Assembly (NCBI GenBank): GCA_002077065.1
Contig: NAJO01000046.1
Location: 124,001-188,000 of the forward strand
Reading direction: 5' to 3'
Origin: Cryoendolithus antarcticus
Taxonomy: Eukaryota; Ascomycota; Dothideomycetes; Cladosporiales; Cladosporiaceae
Length of the DNA stretch: 64,000 bases
Both the position numbers and the translations under genes were made by a program. The first letter of the stretch is position 1; every line of letters begins with the position of its first letter. This document shows, piece after piece, positions 52,350-62,996 of the stretch. The notes beneath the pieces were generated by a model. It was not told where the DNA came from and did not search any database. It was given only the letters and a program-made list of their open reading frames with translations.

Positions 52350-53384
52350 ACTACCGTGCAACGCAACATGTTGTTCGTCTCCTAACGGCGCCAGGTTCAA
52401 CGTATGGTAAATTATGACTTTGCGCTTTTGGTGGGGCTGAGGCTTGGCAGTCGATCGAGAAGAAATACCGCCTCGTAGCTTCGGGCACATTGCCTCCTGC
52501 TTAGGAATAGATCGAGTAGTGGTTATGGAAACGGGAGAGATGGGAGTTGTTCTGAAGTCTCGGTGCGAGATTGAGGTGAGGGAAATGCTTGCAGGATCGG
52601 GGTCGACTCATTCGCAGTACAAACTGCGGAAGAGAGGGGATAGATGGCAGGTAGGAGATATAGACATATGCTAGTCAGCGAGTGCTAGTTCAAGTTCTGT
52701 GAATGCTCTCGAGGCTGCAGATCCAATCTCTACACAAACTATGACAGTCCTCGACTGCGCAGCAAGATTGCAATGAGCGTGATATTTTAGGACATAGGCC
52801 GGCTTGTCCTACGTCAGAGCCTACAAGCATGTGCCTCTTACCGGTATTCGAAACCAGTATTAGTATCGTGAATTCGCCTACAGCACTATGTCAAGAGCGT
52901 GATCAAGCTCGAAGACGATAGCCCCAACGTGCGCGAATCTCGCTACGAGGTCGCTCGCTGCAAGGATACTTAGAGCGCGCTGGCGTCAGACCTGGTACAC
53001 GAGAGAGCCGATGTGGCTGATTGAGACTACGATGATGAGCCAACGCGAGTTGAGAAGGACCATGGGTCAGCATGGAGCAGCCGGAGTGTAAGCCAGGTGT
53101 TTGTTCAGAGCTGTGCTCAATACTTAGCTTGGACTCATGATAGTGTCTGGGTATTGGGGTACTTCTCAAGACTCAACCATCGCCATGCCGCGTGCTGCTC
53201 TTCACCCCAAGGCAGACCCGAGTTCACAGTGTTCAACGCCATTTGACGCCGCAAGTGCACAACAAGTCCATGCCATCACGCTAGGAGGGGGAGGGGCCAT
53301 TTCCACTCCTGCTGAACCGCTGCGCCGCTGCCGCCGCCTGATCAAATTATCACTTACGCTATGTCTCCGTTCATCACAGTCCTC
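52350..53384. other. Intergenic region, 1 kb
   Basis: No supported gene. A + frame at 52444-52674 and a minus frame at 52903-53169 have no domain. A cttttgg T-run near 52425 is too far from the tRNA to be a normal polymerase III terminator. Confidence 0.4.
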
Positions 53385-54272
53385 TCAGTCATCCTCATCC
53401 TCCCCCTTCCTCTCAGCCACCCACTTCGCCCTCGCCGGATCCTTCTGCATCGGCTTCCCGCTCCCCTGCACACCAACCCTCGCATTCGGCGCATCCGGCG
53501 TTCTGAATTGACTCGCCTTCTGCTTCGCAGCGCCCACAGGCACCTTCTTCGGTCCCACAGCCTGGAAGTTCTGCCAGTTGTTCTTCTTCGCCTCCATGGG
53601 CTTGACACCTTTGAGTTTCTTCTTCTCTGGCTGCATGCGCGTAGGCCCGTCGGAGACTTTGCTCGGCTCGTACTTGGGGATGAGGGTCTTGTCGACTGTG
53701 GGCGCGGCTGTGATGATGGAGTGGTTTGAGGGTGGGTGCGTGAGGGTGGGGGTTGCGGGTTGTGCCTGGGACTCCGCTTTGCGCTTTTTGCCTGGCATGG
53801 CGCGGACTTCGTGCGAGCGTTTCGTTTCAGTGCTGTTATCTATCTTAAAGGTAACAGTGTAGACGGGATCTGTGGGGCTGCCGAGCTTGGAGGTGATGAC
53901 GGCTTCGTAGAATTGCTTGTCACCTGACCATTTGGCGAGGACGACGTCTTTGACATTGTAGATCACTGGGGTGTCGTCTGCGGGAGGAGGTGGCGGGGCT
54001 TCTGGAGACGCCTTGCGGAATTTGGGGTGCTTGGTAGGATCCCACTTCGGAGGTGGAGGAGGCGCATCTTCTGCTGGAGGTGGTGGAGCTGAGCGGGTGG
54101 CGATAAGCGATTTGAGGACGGTGATCTCAGCCAAGGCATTGGCCTTCTCGGTCACGTAGGTCTCATCGTCCGGGTCGAGTGCGAGAACCTCATCGCAGGC
54201 GGACACCAGCTCCTCACAGTTGGCAATTTCGGCTTGTAATTCTTCGAGTGTCCTTCCATCGTGAGAGCTCAT
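53385..54272 (-). CDS. SPF30: Tudor-domain splicing factor SPF30/SMNDC1-like
   Basis: Acts in assembly of the tri-snRNP into the spliceosome in animals; fission yeast has a homologue. The 295-aa single-exon protein has an N-terminal helical region (LEELQAEIANCEELVSACDE), a Pro-rich linker with repeated APPPPP, then one Tudor domain near residues 100-160 (IYNVKDVVLAKWSGDKQFYE), which in the family binds dimethylarginine of Sm proteins. A Lys-rich region, KKNNWQNFQ, and a conserved end (RTPDAPNARVGVQGSGKPM) match SMNDC1. The tail is acidic (GEDEDD). Confidence 0.9.
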   Translation of the reverse strand: MSSHDGRTLEELQAEIANCEELVSACDEVLALDPDDETYVTEKANALAEITVLKSLIATRSAPPPPAEDAPPPPPKWDPTKHPKFRKASPEAPPPPPADDTPVIYNVKDVVLAKWSGDKQFYEAVITSKLGSPTDPVYTVTFKIDNSTETKRSHEVRAMPGKKRKAESQAQPATPTLTHPPSNHSIITAAPTVDKTLIPKYEPSKVSDGPTRMQPEKKKLKGVKPMEAKKNNWQNFQAVGPKKVPVGAAKQKASQFRTPDAPNARVGVQGSGKPMQKDPARAKWVAERKGEDEDD

Positions 54273-55971
54273 GATGACTTCAGCAGTCGTTCGTGGAAGT
54301 TTGGTAGGTAGTGATGTGTACGTTACGATGTCTTACGTTCACTGCAGTGCTGCGAGTCCACTTGCTCCTGCCGCTGCGATGCTCCACGCCACTTGCGAAA
54401 GTGACTGCTTACCTGAATAAGATGCGATAGAAGTAGCCGCCCAGAAGAATTTTTATGGGATTGTGTAAGACTCGATGTGCTTATCCTAGTGGGGATAATT
54501 GCGAGGGCAAATGAGGTTTCACTTCGAGTGTTGAAAATCAGTGACGCAGTTACGGTGCACGTGCTATACGAGTTGAGTGTAAGGTATCTTGTTCGAAGAC
54601 TACCTATATCCATTGTTCGTACCACGGGGAATCATCAGAAGCTGCTAGTCACCCGTTTGTCTTCCAATTTCCATTACTGGTCATGGAATTATGGGCAGCT
54701 CTTGCGCTCTGAGATATGCAGTAGGATGCCACAGGCTTTGTTACATTGACATCGACTACTGACTGTCTATTCGCCCCAGCGATCATGGGCTTGCAAAGAA
54801 CTAAGATAGTGGACGACGAGCGAGTATAAACGCCATTGGCAAACGTGTCCTTGGACTTCACTCCGAGACTCATGACGCTGTGTGGTCTGGCGCGGCATAT
54901 GTAGCCAATTCAGTGTGCAAGGTTGCGGTCTGCAGTTGCAAATGTGAGGCAGTGATGTATCATGCGTCGTAGCAGCAGAAGCCACTCGTCCAAGAATCAG
55001 ACTGCACTTTTGATCATGTCCAGACTTATCGTGCAGCAAGGCTAGATCACACTGTCGAGGATCGTTGCAAATGATGTGCAGACAGTGCGCAGACAGCAAT
55101 GGTCGCTCGGATATCTGTATGTCAGTCTGTCCGCTGCAATGAATAGCCTCGCAATCCAGGAAAGCTCTAGATCGCCGAGACCTCAAGGCATACCACATAT
55201 GTATCATCTCCTTCATGCGAATGCGAATGCCAACGTGAGGTCCCGCTTTGCCCTGCATCTCTCATGCAATCCTTCTCGGCCGCAGTCTACCCCACCCCAG
55301 CGAAGTACTCGGAGGGATGTCTCCGATTCGATCACCTTCTGCTGCTGACTGCTTGGTAATCCTCAAACCTTCTGACGAGCATCTCTGCAAGCCACCAGAA
55401 TGCGCACAAACAGCGACCGGCTGCCTTGAATCACACACACACCAATATCCGTGCCTGGCATTGCAGCATTTGCCACCGAGCTTGTCTGACCACCGTCACG
55501 CGATTGACCGCTTCCCGTCGAACGCAGTGTTGCTCGCTGTGCCCCCACCAAAGGCAGGACCTACTTGCGCGACCCCTGCACCACACTACGCCTTACCACT
55601 TTACCACTAGCAAGCTGAGACAGCTTCTTCTGCCTGCCTGCTTTCTTTCTCACTCCTGAAGCTCGACACCAACTAACAACGCGACGTTATTGTTGTCGCC
55701 TGAGGTATCGACGAGTCATCCGAAGCGAAGGGAAGACAAGCGTACTCAACTGTCGGCTTGTCATCACCAGGGCGGACCGCACACCGGCCGAACATCGTCT
55801 TACATTCAATCTTGGGGAGAACGGCGGTGCTCACCGGCAACGAGACTTGCACCCACACAGTCGCCCACCTCTTGCCGACTGCTCATTGATCAGCGCAGAC
55901 CATCCGGAGTAGCCCGTGGGCGGACCACAACAATCTTCAGCCAGCTGGTTTAGCCTACCGTGCCACAGTCA
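54273..55971. other. Divergent intergenic region and long YAP1 leader
   Basis: 1.7 kb with no supported gene. The part from about 55400 to 55971 is pyrimidine-rich and probably the 5' leader of YAP1. A 9-codon upstream ORF (start at 55399, MRTNSDRLP) would lie in such a leader. Other frames here are short and without domains. Confidence 0.4.
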
Positions 55972-58196
55972 ATGGCATTGGCGCCTAGTGGACCGAAGCA
56001 GCAGACGAATCCGTACCTCACCGCTGGCCAGCGTGATTTACTGCTGGTCGCATTGAACTCACAGGCCTCCCAACCTCAAGCCGGCGTTAACGGAGCCAAC
56101 ACCGTTGCCTCCGAGCACCCAAAGTTGGAAGACAACGGCACCATGTCGGCCAGCTCACTATTCCAGTCGCCCGACATGGATGGGTACGACTTTGATGCGG
56201 AATATGACGATGTGGACTTTGATGGCGCGGATCTGGGCGGCGAAATGATCGGTGCGCTGCCCGGTCATGGCGAGCAACATGATAAGCGGAACCACCCGGA
56301 CGAGGAGGACGATGCCGAGGAAGGTGATGCGAAGCGTCAGGAGACACAAGAAGGAGAGAGAGGAGCGAAGAAGCCTGGTCGTAAGCCGCTCACGAACGAG
56401 CCTACAACAGTATGTGTAGTCACGTGATGCCATCACAAATTGCTATGCTGACTCCACTACAGAAACGCAAAGCTCAGAACCGCGCAGCTCAACGTGCATT
56501 CCGCGAGCGCAAGGAACGACATCTGAAAGATCTGGAGACCAAGGTGAACGAGATGTCCAAGGCGCATGAAGCTGACAAGCATGAGAATGGCATGCTTAAA
56601 GCGCAAGTCGATCGTCTTCAGGTCGAGCTGAAGGAGTATCGCAAGCGTCTGTCACTGGGGGGCAGCGTCAGCCGCTCGCCCCCTATGCAGCCAAGCTTGA
56701 ATCGCAACAACAGCAATGGCAATGCACAGAAGAACTTCCAATTCGACTTCCCTAAGTTCGGAGAGCTGCCCGGCAGTCAGATATTCGGCAATCAGAACGG
56801 GTCCGGCAGCAGCATCAGCAGTCAGCGTCATAGTATCACGCCGCCTATCCTGACACAGTCGCCGGTGACCGGGTACATAGGTGCCAATCAGCCACCACCA
56901 CTCACCCGGGAGGGTAGCTCGCATGGTAGTGTGCAAAGCATCAACTTACAAGGCATTAACGGCACCGCGAGCCACTCGCAGAGTCCTACAGCACAGCAGA
57001 GTTCGTACTTGCGGACGAACCCGGACTTTGCACCTTACAGCACTAATGACAACATGCACGGCTTCGCAAGCACCCTTCCCCAGATGAATGCAATTGGCAC
57101 CGATCCATTTGGCGATCTTTTCAGCCCTAGTGTATTGAAGGCAGCTGGACAAGCGGAGAACTACTTCGCAACAGGCCAGCAGCGCATGGCTCCTACTGCC
57201 GCGAAAGTGAACGGAGGAGATAGCACAGCCGGCATCCCCGACAGTCGCGTCTTCCGCTTCAACAGCACAAGCAACACAAGCGACACCGCGTCGCCGAGCG
57301 CGAGCTCGCTGAGCCAATGGAACATGAACGGCACCACCAACAGCTCGTGCGGCACATCACCAGAGCCTACGCACGACAGTCCTGCGAACAAGGACAAGGC
57401 CGCCGACACTTTCGACCACTCCTTCAACCAGAACGCGTACATGGACAACGCCTTCATGTCGCAGCCTTTGTCGAGCAGTAACCTTGCCACCTTCAGCACG
57501 AGCAACCTCGACAACACATATAGCTTGCCTCAGCTAGAGTCATTCGACCCAGTGCTATTCGGTGACTACAGGGAGAGCCAAGACAATATTCTTGGTGGCG
57601 GCGACTTTACTGGTGGCTTCTTCGATGATGCACTCAACACAGCGGCGCCATATGACTACGGCTCGCCCAGCAATCTGTTCGGCATCCTGCAGACACTTCC
57701 CAAGCCAATGCCTTCTCCCTCCAACATGATCAACGCTCCTACGCCTAGCCGGAACCTTATGGCTGAGGTAGACAAAGCACGCAACGGCGGTGATGAAGAC
57801 TATGGTCTACCGACCCAGCAGGCCGCGTCCAAGAAGTCGCCTGATTCGTCCACGAAACTCATTAGCTGCAACAACATTTGGTACGTCTCCTCGTCATCCC
57901 GTTTCAATTCCTTGCATTCACTAACGAGTCCTAGGAACCAACTCCAATCCAACCCCGACTTCCAAGACGGCAAATTCGACCTCGACGGACTGTGCTCTGA
58001 GCTGCGCTCCAAGGCACGCTGTTCGGAGAGCGGCGTCATGGTAGACCAAGACCACGTCGACAAAGCGCTCAAGAAGCTGAGTAAGAAGGGTGAGGATGGG
58101 AAGCCTCCAAAGGAGGTCGAGAACATGCCTCCACTTCTCTTCGAGCAGGACAGCTGGGATAGGGTGCTGCAGAAGTTGGGTAGTGGGACGGTTTAG
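55972..58196 (+). CDS. YAP1: AP-1-like bZIP oxidative-stress regulator Yap1
   Basis: CDS is join(55972..56409,56463..57880,57935..58196), 705 aa; introns are 53 and 54 bp. The ATG at 55972 (MALAPSGPKQQTNPYLT) is the first in frame. The bZIP lies near residues 140-200: KRKAQNRAAQRAFRERKERH is the DNA-binding basic region, followed by a leucine zipper. A Ser/Asn/Gln-rich activation region follows. A single Cys near the n-CRD position (SSCGTSPEP) and three in the c-CRD (SCNNIW, GLCSEL, ARCSESG) are the only cysteines. In the family, oxidation of these hides the nuclear export signal, so the factor stays in the nucleus and activates antioxidant genes. Intron 2 splits the first c-CRD Trp codon. 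Confidence 0.95.
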
Positions 58197-60114
58197 GGGA
58201 CGAGTGACGGGACTGGGGAGGTCGGACTGCATATGGAATGGGATGAGCTATGGTGTACCACGGATATGAGAGGGCTCGGTGAGGGCAACATAGCTACGGC
58301 TGGTATGGTGGCGTTCTGGTAGGCTGATTGTTGTATGTGAGAGACGTTGACAATGAAAACTTACTCCACTGTACTGCCTGCTCTGACCCTTCGTTGGGCT
58401 TTCGTCGCCCTGTGTCGATTACCCTATAAGGACTTTCTTATGCGATCGTCTACATGTTCCGTTGACTCACTACCGACTACACCGGGTGTTCGGGACGATG
58501 TGCCCAGTCAGTACCATGCAGCGATCCTCAGCACGGAAATTGAGATGTTCGGGGTATAGGGTTCAATTGAGATCTTGTATTGGGATACGAAGATCTGATG
58601 AAGCGGTGAGGTCGGTTGGAGACTGGTGAGACTCGTAATAATGACACGAGGCAGTCATGCATTGGTGTCTCATCCAAAGTACGAGGGGGACACAGTGTAG
58701 CAATGTTATTCCGCAGGAGGGAGCACGCTGCACAGATCCAGAGATTCTTGACTTCATAGGTACACGTAGAAGGTATTACTGCGCGAGGTGCGGACAATGT
58801 GAGATAATAGTGAGCATGTTTGCGGGTGTTGTCAATGCCTCGACGACATATAGGAGTATTGCGTGGTCCTCGACCCAAAGACCTTTCCTTCCATCACTTC
58901 CATTGCGTTGTTCTCCCAAAAGCTTGACAGTCTTGGAGGCGCAATGGCTGCATCGCCAAATACCTGTCTACTCTCTAGAATTTCCCGGCCATGCTCAACT
59001 TGGCGACCGCATAGAACGGCAGAACATTCTGTGGCCGAGGATACGCGCTTGGCAGACCCCGGACTGAGGATAGAGACAACAAGGATCTCCGCCCTGGAAT
59101 CGATAGCACGATGGTAGCCGCTTGGCTGCAGGAAGTGCTGTCATGTCATGCAACAAGGCGCGGGCCGCTTGTCAGGATTGCAGTACCATTAGATATTCTC
59201 CGAGTCCGCACAAGACAGCTCAGCACCATTCATCACATCACTACACAACCTTCCCAAAATACTCGAAACTGCACAGGCTTGCCGACAATGCCATCGGATC
59301 GCGGTACTGTCTCTGGAGCGTGCTTTCGAACCCCACACCGAGGAGAGCCAGATCCCCGCTGACTAGGCACGACTAGTGCAGCACGACTAGGGCAGCAATT
59401 AAATTAGATCGCAATATCGGCTATGCCCTTGGCAGCTCGTAACTTCACTTCCCCTGAAATCCTGCCTAACCAAAGTCACTACGCCACTACCGTCTACCCG
59501 AGTGGACAATACAACATCCAGCGAATCCAAGCGGCGAACTACAGCGCCTCATGTTCTGAAGGTCCTTGTCATTTCCAACGGCTGCTGTAGGCGCACTTGT
59601 TCGGCGTCCGCTAGCACTAAAGAAGCCGTGGGCATAGACAATTCACAAGCAATTCGGCGCGCTGCTCAGGACCATCGCGACGAGTCCCCCTGTCATCGCG
59701 CCCAGCGCTCGCCTACGATGGGCATTTGGCGCGCCAGGCACGTGAATTGCGCTGACTGAGGACCGTGACCCTGGCGAGATCAGCCTCATCGGCGCGTCGC
59801 CCTCGTGGCACGCCAGTCTGACCCGACTGCGCTCATCCCTCCAATGTCTTGGACAACCGCTTTTGTATGCGGCTAGAGTGACCCTATACAAGTCTTGGGT
59901 ACCTCCCCTGCACAATCTCTCCTTCCTCCTTTCTGTCTTCACCCACCGTGCTGTCTTTCTCTTCATCTTTGTCGCCGCCGTGCGCATTACTCCTCATTTC
60001 TAACGCAGGCTCTCACTCGTTTCGAGCCTCGTTTCCGCGATTTCTTACAGTCTATCGCTACTCGACAATTGTCCGTCGCATTCTACATTTACAGCATAAT
60101 TGAAACACGACTAG
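58197..60114. other. Intergenic region, 1.9 kb
   Basis: The largest gap in the window; no supported gene. Frames at 58347-59117, 59111-59376 and 59502-59759 are short and overlap. Short direct repeats of gcacgactag occur near 59366-59390. The last ~200 bp are pyrimidine-rich and look like the leader of the laccase gene. Confidence 0.4.
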
Positions 60115-62996
60115 ATGTGGACAAGCTTGACTTTGGCTGCCTTGGCAGTCGCAGGCCCTGCACTCGCTGCAGGTCCTCCTGCGTATGAAGCACCACCAGG
60201 ATACCGCGGTGGTCGTCCTCACCATGGTGGGCGACCTTGGGGAACGGCTTCGTCGGTCGTCTCGAGCACTGTGTCTAGCTCTGTCTCCGCAGAACCCTAC
60301 GGATATGGCAACAGCACTAGCAGCTATGGGCCTACCGCGACTGGCTCATACATCGCCCCGGTGAGTGTGAGCTCATCGACGCCGGTAGCACCAGTGTCGT
60401 ACTCCTCATCGTCTATGGCACCGAGCCCCTACACCGCCGAGACGACCAAGACATACTACACCACAATCTACGCAACGGTCTGCACAGATTCTGGTGAGAC
60501 TGGTACAACGTCCTTGGTTGTGACAGAGCCGGCGACGACAGCTGCAGCATACCAGAGCGGAGCTGTGACTGAGACCCACACCTATGTCTACACGGAGGAT
60601 GTGATCACGTCGACCACTGGTATCTCTTCCGGAGCGCCATACACGTCTACCTACCACATCACCCGCACGCTCACTACGACCGTGACTGCGACAGTCTACC
60701 CGTCCACATCGTCGGCCGCTGCTAAGCCGACTGGACATGGGTCTGACTCGGCGGTCGCTCCCGCGAGCGAGCCAACCAGTGCGCCGATGTACGGTTCGAT
60801 CACGCTCACCTGGTCAACATCTAGCGACACCGCCACCACGCCCCCATCCTACGAGACGTCGTCCGGCGTCATCAGTGGACCCGCCACATCAGTGTCCAGC
60901 TACACCACGACGTACCCGACTACCTGCACCGAGACGATCACCAACACCTACGGCGGTAACTCTACCAGTGTCATTACTACTACTTACACGTCGACCATCA
61001 CTTCGGTCATCTCAAAGACTGTCACAGTCAGCCAGACTTCGTCCAGCAGCGCGCACACCGGTTATACATACCCATCGGCATCTGGCTACCCACACCCTAC
61101 TGGTGGCTACCCACACCCTACTGGTGGCTACCCGCATCCTACTGGTGGATACCCATACCCGTCGGGTTCTGGATACCCTTACCCCACTGGGGGCCCATAC
61201 CCCGGTGGCAACTCCACAACCGTTGGCCCCACTGGCACAGGTGCTCTGCCCACGACGACAACCTCTGAGATGCATCCTCACCCGACCGAGGACTGCATTC
61301 CTTGCGAGGGCCAGCCTGGCACTGTAGACAACTTCTGTGGCTTGGACATCAACACCAACTACTACAAGGAGATCCCCAAGACCTGCCGCACTGTATACTA
61401 TGACCTCGTTGTCTCGAACACCACGTTTGCTCCCGATGGAGTGGAGCGCATGGGTTTGCTGATCAACGGCGCCATGCCTGGACCGCTGATCGAGGCAAAC
61501 TGGGGTGATACCATTGTCGTCCACATCACCAACGAGATGCAGAACAATGGCACCGCACTCCATTTCCACGGTATGCGCCAGTACTACACCAACGAGATGG
61601 ATGGAGTACCATCAATCACACAGTGCGCCTTGGCTCCGGGCGAGAGCATGACATACAAATTCGTCGCCGGCAACTACGGTAGCAGCTGGTACCATTCGCA
61701 TCACGTCCTCCAGACCTATGATGGTGTCTTTGGACCGATGATCATCAACGGGCCTCACAGCGCCAAGTACGACGTTGATATGGGCGCTGTCATGCTCCAG
61801 GACTGGTCTCACGACCCAGTGGAGGCGATCTTCGCTCGTCCCAGCTCTAACGGCCCGATCACCCTCGACACCGGTCTCATCAACGGTATGAACGTTTTCG
61901 GCGGCAATGGAAGCACTCAGGTTGGCAAGCGCTTCGAGATGACCTTCAAGCCTGGCAAGAAGTACCTTCTCCGCCTTGTCAACGGTGCTATCCAGACTAC
62001 TTTCAAGTTCCACATCGACGGTCACAGCTTCACTGTGATCTCCAACGACTACGTCCCGATTGTGCCCTACAAGACCGACATCGTCAACATCAACATCGGC
62101 CAGCGTTACAACGTCATTGTCGAGGCCAATGCGACTCCAGGCAACTACTGGGCGCGATCCGATGCCCAGCAGGCCTGCGCCACGCTTGTCAACTCTCGTG
62201 ACATCAAGGCCATCGTCCACTACGAGGGCTTCACTGGCCTGCCAACTTCGGTTTCCAAGACCTACAAAGACGAGTGTGTTGATGAGCCCTACGCTTCGCT
62301 CGTCCCCGTCGTTGCCCTCAACGCCGGTAAGGAGAGCCAGGAGATCCACAAGACCGTCCTCATCGGCCCCGGACCCCAGACGCCCAACCTCTTCAAGTGG
62401 ACTCTCGACGGCACGACCTTCCAGTCGCAGTGGGGCAACCCAACGCTTGAGTCGGTCTACGAGAACGGCACGATCCCTACTTACTCTGGTAACCTGGCCA
62501 TCGAAGTGCCCAAGCTCGGCGAGTGGGTGTACCTCATTATTGAGTCCCCTATCCCCGTGCCTCACCCGATCCATCTCCACGGCCACGACTTTTTCATCAT
62601 TGCTCAGGGTGCTGGCCCGTACAGCTCGTCTGTCCCAATGAACCTCGTCAACCCCCCTCGCCGAGATGTCGCGAACATGCCATGGCAAGCCGCTGGCCCT
62701 GCCGGACCACCACTTGGAGGTTACCTTGTTATTGCTTTCGAGACTGATAACCCAGGCGCCTGGCTAGTACATTGTCACGTGAGTCTTGACTCGCTTGGAG
62801 AGATGTTTCCTTACAATACTGACAAATTCCACAGATCGGCTGGCACTCCACGATGGGGTTCGCCCTCCAAATCATCGAGAACGTCGAGGGCATCAAGGCC
62901 ACTGTCAAGGAGCCTGAACAGCTTGAGGACACCTGCAGCTCGTGGAGAACCTACGCTGCGGCGAGCGACAAGGTGCCGTATGACTCTGGGATCTAG
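60115..62996 (+). CDS. Laccase-like multicopper oxidase with Ser/Thr-rich N-terminal stalk
   Basis: CDS is join(60115..62778,62835..62996), 941 aa. The 56-bp intron (GTGAGT..CCACAG) sits inside L4 and joins VHCH to IGWHSTMGFALQ. A signal peptide (MWTSLTLAALAVAGPALA) is followed by about 370 residues rich in Ser/Thr/Pro/Tyr with a Gly-Tyr-Pro-His repeat. Three cupredoxin domains occupy 392-941. Copper ligands: H483xH485 in HFHGMRQ, H527xH529 in WYHSHH, H817/H820/H822 in HPIHLHGHD, and H886-C887-H888 and H892; Phe897 occupies the axial position. It oxidises phenols, metal ions or melanin precursors outside the cell. Typical laccases are 550-620 aa, so the stalk is an addition, probably heavily O-glycosylated and wall-associated. 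Confidence 0.93.
61087..61191 (+). repeat. 21-bp coding tandem repeat (YPHPTGG units)
   Basis: Three near-identical 21-bp units (tacccacaccctactggtgg plus c) run 61087-61149, followed by two diverged units. They encode repeated YPHPTGG in the laccase stalk. Copies 1 and 2 are identical, pointing to recent expansion. Confidence 0.9.

Noticed and set aside
60737..61327. 196-codon frame, Arg/Pro/Thr-rich
   Set aside because: A frame shifted within the repetitive laccase stalk; the stalk frame has the signal peptide and continues into the oxidase.
61612..62688. 358-codon minus-strand frame
   Set aside because: Antisense to the laccase catalytic domains; no domain and no start logic.
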